From NCBI GenBank assembly GCA_036397795.1, contig DASWIF010000038.1:1-35438 (forward strand): a stretch of DNA of 35,438 bases, read 5' to 3'. Positions 1 through 7,599 of this stretch are shown piece by piece. Source of the stretch: Candidatus Saccharimonadales bacterium (lineage in GTDB: Bacteria; Patescibacteriota; Saccharimonadia; Saccharimonadales; DASWIF01). The first letter of the stretch is position 1. Every line of letters starts with the position of its first letter. The notes beneath the pieces are model-generated. The model was not told the origin of the DNA, searched no databases, and saw only the letters and a list, made by a program, of their open reading frames with translations. The position numbers and the translations under genes were made by a program.

Positions 1-830
1 GCATACATGCTTACGAAGGCAAAGAACGGCTGGCCGGCTTCTGACTTGCGCCGAATGAACGAACGGGTTCGGTTGGTCACGACATCAGTTGCGTAGACCG
101 ACTTGACGTTCTTCTTACGCGTTATCTCGCCGCTGGGCCTAGCCATAGACCTGGTACCATCGGCTTTACCGGCCTTTAGGTAGGGGTTGTCGCTACTCGA
201 GCGCCACCGGACGAACCGGACGCGGCCGTGCTGGTTGAGCACGACCTCATCGTGGTTGAGGTAGCGCTTGTAAAGCAACCCGCCGGAACCGGGAATGACC
301 GGATCCTCGGATGAACTCTTGGCGTAGTTCATGCCGTACCACTCTGTCCAACACGGTGGGACGTATAGGTTCTCCTTGAACGTCTTGGGTTGGCCGAAGG
401 GGTACTCGTTGAGGTACTTGCCAGCCAGCATGGTGCTGTAACCAGCTTCCTCCAACCAGCACGGCAGGTATCTGCCGGTGGACTCGAACAACTCCTTGAA
501 TAGGCCGTGCCCGCCGGAGTTGCCGAGGCTGTCTTTGATGACGTTGACCCAGACCTGATGGTGGCGCGGTAGCAACCCCGTCAGGAAGCTGGCTCGCGCT
601 GGACAGCAGTTTGGGATGTTGCTCACCGCGTTGGTGAACATCATTCCTTCGCTGCTTAGGAGTTCATACGTGCTGGGCATGTACTTTGGGGTAAGCAGGT
701 CGGCGCGCATGTCATCTGTCATGATGACGATGACATTGGGCCGAGTCTCAACCTCTTGAGCTCCGGCTGCCGGGCTAACTACGACAAGCGTAGCGGCGAC
801 GAGTGTCAGGGCTACCATTCTAATCCTCAT
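1..830 (-). CDS. Secreted sulfatase (arylsulfatase family), 3' end outside the window
   Basis: Reading leftward from the ATG at 830, 276 residues are open to the window edge, so the C-terminal part is missing. Residues 1-24 form a signal peptide ending near an AGAQ cleavage site. The mature part opens with PNVIVIMTDD, the N-terminal metal-binding strand of sulfatases. It continues with NCCPARASFLTG at 74-85. Cys75 fits the C-x-P-x-R signature whose cysteine becomes formylglycine, and GKYLNEY at 138-144 holds the usual active-site lysine. The family hydrolyses sulfate esters, often on polysaccharides, and the signal peptide implies action outside the cytoplasm. A GGAG at 837-840 supports the start. 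The first 180 bases are about 56% G+C, slightly richer than the neighbours. Substrate cannot be told, and the maturase needed for formylglycine is not in the window. Confidence 0.9.
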   Translation of the reverse strand, partial: MRIRMVALTLVAATLVVVSPAAGAQEVETRPNVIVIMTDDMRADLLTPKYMPSTYELLSSEGMMFTNAVSNIPNCCPARASFLTGLLPRHHQVWVNVIKDSLGNSGGHGLFKELFESTGRYLPCWLEEAGYSTMLAGKYLNEYPFGQPKTFKENLYVPPCWTEWYGMNYAKSSSEDPVIPGSGGLLYKRYLNHDEVVLNQHGRVRFVRWRSSSDNPYLKAGKADGTRSMARPSGEITRKKNVKSVYATDVVTNRTRSFIRRKSEAGQPFFAFVSMY

Positions 831-986
831 TTTTATCTCCAGACTTCGACTGAAAAAGTACCTAACTACAAGACTTTTCCTGGCCCCGTAATTTGGCGCT
901 ACTCTATAATTTAATCAGATAAATTGCAAGCACAAGCAGTGCACCCCTGGCGACAGGGCTTGGTTAGTAGTATTATTAGGTTGAAG

Positions 987-1376
987 ATGAGCGAGATGTT
1001 TCATAAGATTGCCGCCAAAGTATCGAATTTGGTTGGGTCGCCGCTGGCATTTTTGGTAGCGCTGGTGGCTATTGCTGTTTGGGCGTTCAGCGGACCGATT
1101 TTTGGCTTCTCAGACACCTGGCAGTTGGTAATTAACACCTCCACCACTATCGTCACATTTTTGGTGGTGTTTTTAATTCAGAATACGCAAAACCGTGACG
1201 CCAAGGCCATGCACCTTAAGCTCGACGTGCTGATAAAAGCCATTAAGGGTGCTCGCAATGATTTGGTCGATCTGGAAGATCTGACCGATGAGCAACTGGA
1301 AGAACTTCACCAGCAATTTAAAGACCTGCACGAAAAACTTTCGGCCCGGAACAAGAATTTAACCCCCAGAATATGA
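987..1376 (+). CDS. Small two-helix membrane protein, low-affinity iron permease-like
   Basis: 129 residues from the ATG at 987. Two hydrophobic helices lie at about residues 18-36 and 47-65, followed by a charged amphipathic C-terminal region rich in Leu, Glu and Asp. The pattern (SPLAF, then VWAFSGPIFGFSDTWQLVINTSTTIVTFLVVFLIQ, then NTQNRDAKAMHLKLDVLI) resembles the bacterial low-affinity iron permease family (PF04120). Many members of that family are small membrane proteins of unproven transport activity. An in-frame TTG at 924 would add 21 unlikely residues. I prefer 987 because a TATTAT box at 971-976 sits 10 bases before it, giving an almost leaderless message. The direct function is inferred from family resemblance only. 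Confidence 0.72.
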   Translation: MSEMFHKIAAKVSNLVGSPLAFLVALVAIAVWAFSGPIFGFSDTWQLVINTSTTIVTFLVVFLIQNTQNRDAKAMHLKLDVLIKAIKGARNDLVDLEDLTDEQLEELHQQFKDLHEKLSARNKNLTPRI

Positions 1377-1468
1377 GCTAGGGCCGCTGTTATTGAGCGC
1401 GCAAGTTGAGCCCCGGGGCACCGGTGGCGCTGGTCTGTAACATTCTCTACCAAGGCGCGTTGTATGCT

Positions 1469-2080
1469 ATGAACATGAAACCCTTTCAACTCAAGGCTAT
1501 TATCGATCAAGCCCAGGATGGAGACGAACACAGCTTGGGCCAAATTTATGACGAGTTCTTTTCGAGGATTGTCGGCTACGCCTTTAGGCGGGTACTGGAC
1601 GCCGAGGTGGCGCAGGACATAACCGCCAACGTGTTTTTAAAAGTTTTATTAAACTTGCCAAGGTTCCAGTGGCGGCACGACCAGAGTTTTAACGGCTGGA
1701 TTTTTAGAATTGCCTCGAACGAGGTTAATTCTTATTTTAGAAACCAGCAAAAATATCGATTTTTGGCGCCCGAAGACGCCGAGAATGTCTTAAAGAACTG
1801 GACGTTGGATGAAGATAACCGGGCAAAGATCGAAGCCGAGCTGGATAGCAACCAGCAGTTTATGATGCTGCATAAGGCCGTTCGTCGGCTAAGACCAAAG
1901 CACCAAGAGATAATCCATCTTTATTATTTTGAGCACCTGCCGCACCGGGCAGTAGCCGAGGCGATGGATATGCGGGAAGGAGCGGTCAGAACAGCCATGC
2001 ACCGAGCTCAGAAAGAACTGAAACAGACACTGACGACTGATCCGGAGTTTAAGGCCTATTTTGAAGGGGCGATTTTATGA
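1469..2080 (+). CDS. ECF-type RNA polymerase sigma factor
   Basis: About 203 residues. Region sigma-2 is seen near residues 20-75 (IYDEFFSRIVGYAFRRVLD, then AQDITANVFLKVL). Region sigma-4, a helix-turn-helix, is near 140-190 (LRPKHQEIIHLYYFEHLPHRAVAEAMDM, then GAVRTAMHRAQKEL). Region 3 is absent, which defines the extracytoplasmic-function group. Such factors redirect RNA polymerase to a small regulon and are normally held inactive by a membrane anti-sigma factor. The next gene begins inside this stop codon and encodes a membrane protein of the right kind, so the two look like a co-translated pair. The start could also be the ATG at 1475: TATGCT at 1463-1468 would then be a -10 box six bases upstream, and the message would be leaderless. 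The extra upstream residues from 1406 look non-coding. Confidence 0.9.
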   Translation: MNMKPFQLKAIIDQAQDGDEHSLGQIYDEFFSRIVGYAFRRVLDAEVAQDITANVFLKVLLNLPRFQWRHDQSFNGWIFRIASNEVNSYFRNQQKYRFLAPEDAENVLKNWTLDEDNRAKIEAELDSNQQFMMLHKAVRRLRPKHQEIIHLYYFEHLPHRAVAEAMDMREGAVRTAMHRAQKELKQTLTTDPEFKAYFEGAIL

Positions 2081-3486
2081 AGCAGCCGATCGAACAATTG
2101 CTAAAAAATGCTAACCGCCCCGAACCGGATTTATCAGTTAATGCGGCCAATCTAAGACAGATATATATGACCGCGGCGAAGAATTATAAAAAATACAACG
2201 CCAAAACGATTAAAGGCGGCTGGTTTTATCAAGGCCGGACGGCGGCAACTTTCTTTGCGCTGGGGGCGATGGTAATAATCGGCGGTGGTACCGTTTTAGC
2301 TCAGGCCGGCAAATCAAAACCGGGTGACATTCTTTACAGCTTGGATCGAACCATCGAGCGGACTCGGCTGGCACTGGCTAATAGTACCCACTCTAAGCTG
2401 GATCTTAAAATCGGCTTTGCCGATGAACGGTTGGACGAGCTGGTTAGCGTCGAGGTTGATAATCGCGGCCAGCTCAATCAGGCGATTGAGCAGACAAGCA
2501 ACACACTCGGCGAGCTGGATAATGAATTTGACAATATTAAACTCTCGCTCGAGCTGGACACGAGAGCGGATATTACGAGCGATCAACTAATGGAGCTGAC
2601 GGCCAGGTTGCGCGAGCTGCTGAGCAGATACCGCGACGATTTTGGCCGGTTAAGCATTGAACTAGAGGGGGACGAATTGGAAATCGAACTGGAAGACATC
2701 AACGATATATTTGAAAATGAACTGGATGAAGAACAAAACTCGATTCAAGACGGATTTTTAGTCGAGCTGAGAGGACGAGTCAACGACGACGGCACGGCCA
2801 TCAACGTGTTGGGCCACGATATATCTCTATCACTTAGTGATATCAGCGTCGAACTGTTTGCCGGCCGGACGGTGAAAGTAGAGGGCGTTCTGTCCGGCGG
2901 CAGCTTCTCGGCCCGCGAACTTAAGTTTGGGCTGTTTAAACTGCAAACCGAAAACGGCCGGGTTGAGTTTCGGGCTACTGACTTAATCGAGCAAGATGGC
3001 AGCGGTTATTTTGTCGAGCATGATGGTGTTAGGGTCGAGCTAACCGGTTTAGCCAGCGACAGTAATTTTGCCTCTTTGGTTGGTAGGGTAGCCGAGTTGA
3101 GAGGCCTATTAGACGGGGGCGGCGCGCAGCTATTTAGAGTCAAAGCCGATGATAAAGACGGTGGCGTTAAGATAGAACTGCGCGACCGCGCACTTGATGA
3201 TATTGACGATGACGGCGGAGATAGCAACCGGGGCTCAGACGATGACGACGAGGCCGGTTCGGACCTGGGAGACGACGACGTGCCAGACAACCTCGCTATC
3301 GAGGCCGAGGGCACGCTGGTTTTTAGCGGCGGCAAGTACAAAGTAACCGATGAAGGCGTAGCTTACACTATCCAGACCTCGCAAAATATCGGCCCTTGGG
3401 TCGGCCAAAAAGTCAAAGTCAAAGGCGAGCTGGCCTCAATCGGCAGCACGACAATAGTAGCCGAAGAAATCAGACTGGACGACTAA
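2077..3486 (+). CDS. Membrane anti-sigma-like protein with DUF5667 and DUF5666-like domains
   Basis: 469 residues. The ATG overlaps the sigma factor stop (ATGA), implying translational coupling. A cytoplasmic tail of about 55 residues precedes one transmembrane helix at 56-77. Outside lies a charged helical segment (KPGDILYSLDRTIERTRLAL, then KLDLKIGFADERLDELVSVE) that matches the DUF5667 style seen next to ECF sigma factors. Short beta-rich modules of DUF5666/OB type follow at about 228-290 and 295-356, then a highly acidic linker at about 374-403, then a last module to the C terminus (EGTLVFSGGKYKV, then GQKVKVKGEL). The role is inferred: tether the sigma factor until an envelope signal is sensed by the external modules. 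I cannot see a classic zinc-binding anti-sigma motif in the N-terminal tail, so the sigma-binding part is unproven. Confidence 0.8.
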   Translation: MKQPIEQLLKNANRPEPDLSVNAANLRQIYMTAAKNYKKYNAKTIKGGWFYQGRTAATFFALGAMVIIGGGTVLAQAGKSKPGDILYSLDRTIERTRLALANSTHSKLDLKIGFADERLDELVSVEVDNRGQLNQAIEQTSNTLGELDNEFDNIKLSLELDTRADITSDQLMELTARLRELLSRYRDDFGRLSIELEGDELEIELEDINDIFENELDEEQNSIQDGFLVELRGRVNDDGTAINVLGHDISLSLSDISVELFAGRTVKVEGVLSGGSFSARELKFGLFKLQTENGRVEFRATDLIEQDGSGYFVEHDGVRVELTGLASDSNFASLVGRVAELRGLLDGGGAQLFRVKADDKDGGVKIELRDRALDDIDDDGGDSNRGSDDDDEAGSDLGDDDVPDNLAIEAEGTLVFSGGKYKVTDEGVAYTIQTSQNIGPWVGQKVKVKGELASIGSTTIVAEEIRLDD

Positions 3487-6400
3487 GAGTGTTTTTTGAC
3501 CGAGCGTCTAGTGGCGCCAGCGGTCGTAATCAAGGTTAGCCCGAGTATTAACATAACCCAGGCCGGCTGGCCACTCTTGCCAAGGGTGCCGGTAGTGTCG
3601 GCAAGAACCTGTCCGGGGTCCCGGGTATCGGTAGTACCTTGGACGTTCGGCAGACTGCCAAAGTCATTGGCAACGGATATCGGTGAAGCTAGGCTCAAAT
3701 CGATAGAATAGCAGAAGTTTGCAATAAGGGTATCCAAGGCAGGGTCAGGGTCGCTCCCGATTTGACTGCCGACAGCGATTAAGCTGGCGTCTATGCCTCC
3801 CAGCCCGGCGTTGTTTAGCTCGGTTTGGAACCAACCGTCCTGAATGTCTTGACAGACGTAGTAGGTGCCAGGGACAGATAAGTTCTCAAACAAGTATTCG
3901 CCGCCGGCGTTGGTAGTCGTAACGGCATGCAAGAACCACGGACTGTTGTGGGTCAGAAGCCAAACCGTCCGGTCGGCCAGTGGGTCTTCCGCTGGGTCTT
4001 TCTGCTCGTTGCTGTTAGCGTCGTTATAGACCAAACCTTGGATTTGGCCGGTAACCTCGACGTTCCAAGCCACGCAGTGATAGATATCGCCCGGCTGGAT
4101 GTTGTCAATAAAGTCCCAGTTATCGTAGTTTAGAATGTCTTCGCCGCAATACAGTTCGGCCGAGACGTCATTAGTGGTGTTCTGCCCGCTGAAAGGTATG
4201 TACTCTTCGTTCCAAACTTCGCGGATCCAGACTTTGTCGCTATCTCCTTGATCGGCGGCTGTTAGTTCGACACCGGTAGCGGCGTCAAAGGTGGTCCAGC
4301 CATCACCGGCCGGGCCAGTGTTGTCTCCGGGGTTGTTGGTCGGGTCCATCTTCCACTCAAAGTCCCAAGCGACCTCATCGCAGTGCTCAGAATTATCGCC
4401 GATATTCAGCCACCGGGTGGCAGTGTTGGAAGTTATGAGGTCCGGTCCGGTCTGGCCGTTGCCCCAGTTGGGCAAGCGGTCTTCGCTGTCGCAAACAATC
4501 TTGGTGCCAAGCACCGTAACTGGTTTTTCTACGTTCCAGGCGAGACAGTAGTAATTGCCGCCAGGTTCGACATTATCTAGCCATTCCCAGTTATCGTAGT
4601 GAAGTATGTCGTTGCCACAGTACAACTCGGCCGAAACGTCCTCAGTGGTATTTTGACCGGTAAATGGTATGTAGTTATCGTTCCAAACTTCACGGACACG
4701 AAGGTCGTCGCCAGACTCACCCAGCCATATAGTGGTCGTGTCGTTGAAAGTGTTCCAGCCGGCTATCTCACCGGTGTTATCATCCGGGTCGCCGTTGGCT
4801 GGCGTACCCCACTGGAAATCCCAATCGACTTTTTGGCAATGCTCAGAATTATCATCAGCGTTGAGCCAGCGATCGGCGGTATTACTGGTAATCAAGGCGG
4901 CAGGTTCGCCATCGCCCCAGTTGGGCAAGCGGTCTTCGCTGTCGCAAACAATCTTGACGACGCTTAGTACAGCTGGTTTCAGCACGTTGAACCCGACACA
5001 GTAGTAATCTTCATCTGGTTTAGGATTAAGGATGAAATCGAAGTTGTCGTAGTTGAGTATGTCGGTGTTGCAATACAGTTCGGCGGATTCATGGTTGGTG
5101 GTATTGGGGCCGCCAAAAGGTATGTAGTCGTTGTTAAACACCTCGCGTACCCAGATTCTATCACCCCCAGCCAAATCAGCTTCGGTTAAAGTGGCTGAAT
5201 TAGCAAAGGTGTGCCAAGGATCACCGGCCTCACCCTGATCGTCGCCGGGGTTAGCCGTGTTCGGCGCCCACTGGAACTGCCATCGGGCCAACTGACAAGC
5301 TCCGTCACTGGCATTTACCCAGCGCTGAGCAGTGTTAGCGGTAATAAGCGAAGCTGGTTCGCCATCGCCCCAGTTGGGCAGGTCGGCTTCGGTGTCACAG
5401 ACGACTTTGGCGGCATGGATGTTAAATTCATCGGGCTGTTCGACGTTCCAAGCCACGCAGTGGTAAGACTGGCCCGGCTCGGGGTTATCGATGAAATCCC
5501 AGTTGTCGTAGTTAAGAATGTCGCTGCCACAGTACAACTCGGCCGAAACGTCTTGAGTGGTATTTTGACCGGTAAACGGTATGTAATTATCATTCCAGAC
5601 TTCCCTAATCCAAATCCGGGTACTATCACCCTGCTGAGCCGGGCTTAGTTCGACACCGGTAGCGGCGTCAAAAGGGGTCCAGCCGTCACCGGCCGGGCCA
5701 GTGTTGTCTCCGGGGTTGTTGGTCGGGTCCATCTTCCACTCAAAGTCCCAAGCGACTTTATCGCAGTGGTCGTCGTTGTCATCTTCGGCAAGCCAATCAT
5801 CGGCCGTGGTAGCACCGATTGTAGCCGGTCCAGTCTGGCCGTTACCCCAGTTGGGCAAGCGGTCTTCAGTGTCGCAAACAATCTTGGTGCCAAGTACCGT
5901 AACTGGTTTTTCTACGTTCCAGGCGACGCAGTAGTAGGTTTCTCCCTCCTTGGGGCTGCTTACCCATTCCCAGTTGTCGTAGTTGGCTGCATCGGTATGG
6001 CAATAGAACTCGGCTGAAACACTGTCATCAGAATGCTGTCCGGTAAACGGTATATATCCTTCTGGCAACACTTCTCTTAGCTGGATTGTCGTGTTTCCAG
6101 ACAAAGGAATGTGCTCAGAGTTGGTGAAAGTCTCCCAGCCATCTAGCTCCCCATAACCTGTTGGCTCTGGCGAGCTTGAACCGCTTAAACGATATTGGTA
6201 GTCCCAATTTTCCTCTAGATCACAACCTTCATTCTGATTAACAAAGTCTTGGGCTGTGTCAGGGCCAACTGAACTATAGCCGTCATCAGGCAGTTTTGCT
6301 TCATCATCACATACTATCTTATGGGCGATGACAGTAGCCGCATTCCTAGGAGCCGGCTCGTCACCGCAATTGTCGAGCCAGAAGGCTATGCCTTCATCAC

Positions 6401-7523
6401 TCCAGTTCTGTCCGTCATTTACGCCTGGAACCGGAGGAACGATATCTCCCCAACCACGATTCTGCTGGTTGTGCACATCTGGATCGAAGACCGGCCCGGT
6501 GTGGTTGCTATGGTCGTTACCGCCATCACCGTCAATAGCGCTGGTATCTACTTCTATTGAATTATAGGGATTTTGAGCCGAATCAGTGGCATGGCAAATT
6601 CTAACCTTGCCATCATTATTCACAAAGTTAGATGAGGCCAAACCGACATTATCTATTAAATAACCATTGCCGCTAGTGTCTGGCGCCGAACCTCCGCTTA
6701 CGCGAAACAACAAGGAATCTACTGTTCGGCTCTTATTCTCAAGATTTGAATCGTGCGGATTTCCTTGTGACTCGGTATCAAAGCGGAAGTAATTTTCCCA
6801 ACTAGTGCCAGTGTGCACTAACGTGTCGTCAATATAGATTTTTACGACATCGTTAGACGAGCCAGCAACAAAATCCATGACGAACTTTGCGGTGTGCACA
6901 GAGTTTCTTGAAAGACCAGTAGCGACCGTTGTTCCTACAAAATTAGCTACTTGAAATCCCACATTCTCATCCTGAACATCAAAGAAGATGACGTCGATAC
7001 CACCAACTGTATCTTCGAATCCAAGATAGCTCATGCGAGCACCATCACCTCTATCAGGAGATACGGACATAAACAGTCCGGGTTGGTGGTCTTGCATTGT
7101 TGACGCGAAATCAAACTGAGCTTCAAAATGCGGTTGGCGCGTACCGCCAGACAAGCTGCCGTTTTCTGCTGATGGTTCACCGGCCTCATCAACTAAAGAT
7201 TTAGTAAAAGTCTGATCTCCGAAAGAGCCGCTGGTTACGGCATTTGATATGCGAAATGTTTGAGAACCAAACTCGGAAATACCGTAGGTATTTGTGACGA
7301 CCTCTTGATCAAACGGTCCAGTTGAGCTCCATCCGTCCTGGCCATCAACTGAACCCAGCGAGTAAGATTCAAAATCAATGGGACCCAGATCATCTGCCTT
7401 AGTTGGACTTACAAACAATACCGTCTGTGAAAAAATAAAAATTCCGGCAATCGCCAGAATTATTAACCTCAAATATTTTTGGACAAAGGGCGTTATTACA
7501 CCCCGTTTATAGTGATAATACAT
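3483..7523 (-). CDS. Large secreted repeat surface protein with C-terminal membrane anchor
   Basis: 1346 residues. I place the start at the ATG at 7523 (MYYHYKRG) because it has a GAGGG eight bases upstream and lies downstream of a TTGACA/TATAAT promoter; the ATG at 7553 overlaps that -10 box. Order: hydrophobic signal at about 20-40; a beta-sandwich, lectin-like domain to about residue 270; a CHATDSAQNPYNSIEV module at about 305-385; five repeats of 145-158 residues (about 396-1155); an SdrD B-like Ig module (GLVYNDANSNEQKDPAEDPL) around 1160-1290; and a hydrophobic helix ending in RRSVKKHS. A LADTTG stretch before the helix loosely resembles a sortase signal but is not LPxTG. The protein is surely exported and probably displayed on the cell surface, perhaps for adhesion to a host cell or polymer. 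The stop overlaps the convergent anti-sigma-like gene by four bases. Confidence 0.85.
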   Translation of the reverse strand: MYYHYKRGVITPFVQKYLRLIILAIAGIFIFSQTVLFVSPTKADDLGPIDFESYSLGSVDGQDGWSSTGPFDQEVVTNTYGISEFGSQTFRISNAVTSGSFGDQTFTKSLVDEAGEPSAENGSLSGGTRQPHFEAQFDFASTMQDHQPGLFMSVSPDRGDGARMSYLGFEDTVGGIDVIFFDVQDENVGFQVANFVGTTVATGLSRNSVHTAKFVMDFVAGSSNDVVKIYIDDTLVHTGTSWENYFRFDTESQGNPHDSNLENKSRTVDSLLFRVSGGSAPDTSGNGYLIDNVGLASSNFVNNDGKVRICHATDSAQNPYNSIEVDTSAIDGDGGNDHSNHTGPVFDPDVHNQQNRGWGDIVPPVPGVNDGQNWSDEGIAFWLDNCGDEPAPRNAATVIAHKIVCDDEAKLPDDGYSSVGPDTAQDFVNQNEGCDLEENWDYQYRLSGSSSPEPTGYGELDGWETFTNSEHIPLSGNTTIQLREVLPEGYIPFTGQHSDDSVSAEFYCHTDAANYDNWEWVSSPKEGETYYCVAWNVEKPVTVLGTKIVCDTEDRLPNWGNGQTGPATIGATTADDWLAEDDNDDHCDKVAWDFEWKMDPTNNPGDNTGPAGDGWTPFDAATGVELSPAQQGDSTRIWIREVWNDNYIPFTGQNTTQDVSAELYCGSDILNYDNWDFIDNPEPGQSYHCVAWNVEQPDEFNIHAAKVVCDTEADLPNWGDGEPASLITANTAQRWVNASDGACQLARWQFQWAPNTANPGDDQGEAGDPWHTFANSATLTEADLAGGDRIWVREVFNNDYIPFGGPNTTNHESAELYCNTDILNYDNFDFILNPKPDEDYYCVGFNVLKPAVLSVVKIVCDSEDRLPNWGDGEPAALITSNTADRWLNADDNSEHCQKVDWDFQWGTPANGDPDDNTGEIAGWNTFNDTTTIWLGESGDDLRVREVWNDNYIPFTGQNTTEDVSAELYCGNDILHYDNWEWLDNVEPGGNYYCLAWNVEKPVTVLGTKIVCDSEDRLPNWGNGQTGPDLITSNTATRWLNIGDNSEHCDEVAWDFEWKMDPTNNPGDNTGPAGDGWTTFDAATGVELTAADQGDSDKVWIREVWNEEYIPFSGQNTTNDVSAELYCGEDILNYDNWDFIDNIQPGDIYHCVAWNVEVTGQIQGLVYNDANSNEQKDPAEDPLADRTVWLLTHNSPWFLHAVTTTNAGGEYLFENLSVPGTYYVCQDIQDGWFQTELNNAGLGGIDASLIAVGSQIGSDPDPALDTLIANFCYSIDLSLASPISVANDFGSLPNVQGTTDTRDPGQVLADTTGTLGKSGQPAWVMLILGLTLITTAGATRRSVKKHS
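4262..4385 (-). repeat. 124-bp near-identical segment, copy in repeat unit 5
   Basis: Aligns without gaps to 5645-5768 with five mismatches in 124 bases by eye. It encodes the central part of the unit (the WKMDPTNNPGDNTGP region). The rest of the two units is less similar, so this looks like recent duplication or gene conversion between units 2 and 5. Confidence 0.9.
5645..5768 (-). repeat. 124-bp near-identical segment, copy in repeat unit 2
   Basis: Partner of 4262-4385; five mismatches, no gaps. The two copies are about 1.38 kb apart, enough for recombination to add or remove three repeat units in frame. Confidence 0.9.
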
Positions 7524-7551
7524 AAAAAGTACCCTCGCAGTTACTATAAGC

Positions 7552-7578
7552 ATTATACTACGCCAACACTTTTGTCAA
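7552..7578 (-). promoter_or_regulatory. Promoter of the surface protein gene
   Basis: On the minus strand TTGACA (7578-7573) and TATAAT (7557-7552) are separated by 15 bases, slightly short but both hexamers are perfect. The 5' leader would be about 22-25 bases and carries the GAGGG ribosome-binding site before the ATG at 7523. The -35 box lies eight bases from the -10 box of the divergent sugar dehydrogenase gene. Confidence 0.75.
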
Positions 7579-7585
7579 AACCGGA

Positions 7586-7591
7586 TATAAT
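7586..7591 (+). promoter_or_regulatory. -10 box of the sugar dehydrogenase gene
   Basis: A perfect TATAAT ends eight bases before the ATG at 7600, so transcription would start at or just before the start codon. No Shine-Dalgarno sequence is present. No convincing -35 hexamer is seen at the right distance. Confidence 0.65.
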
Positions 7592-7599
7592 CTTAAAGC

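Larger units (their letters stand above)
4060..6335 (-). repeat. Five tandem 145-158 residue repeats inside the surface protein
   Basis: Units begin at about 6335, 5900, 5426, 4970 and 4517 and run leftward. Each carries the same landmarks: a KIVCD-E-LP strand, a second Cys in the middle (usually HCD or CQL) before W-F-W, then VREV-N-YIPF, SAELYC with a third Cys, YDN-(W/F), and a final YxC-(V/L)-(A/G)-(W/F)-NV with a fourth Cys. Four cysteines per unit at fixed places suggest two disulfides per domain. The first unit is the most divergent. I cannot name the domain family. Confidence 0.9.

Noticed and set aside
3006-3341. 111-codon open frame on the minus strand inside the anti-sigma-like gene
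   Set aside because: Very Ser/Pro-rich translation typical of the reverse complement of an acidic linker; the plus-strand protein explains the region.
3600-3650. LADTTG near the surface protein C terminus as a sortase signal
   Set aside because: It lacks the LPxTG proline and consensus spacing; with a hydrophobic helix and basic tail a plain membrane anchor is simpler.
4291-5934. Several plus-strand open frames with similar sequences (for example at 4291, 4732 and 5701)
   Set aside because: They are similar only because the surface-protein repeats on the minus strand are similar; no promoter or ribosome-binding site.
4060-6335. Regularly spaced repeats considered as a CRISPR array
   Set aside because: Repeat units are about 450 bases, diverged and in a continuous protein frame; no short direct repeats with unique spacers anywhere in the window.
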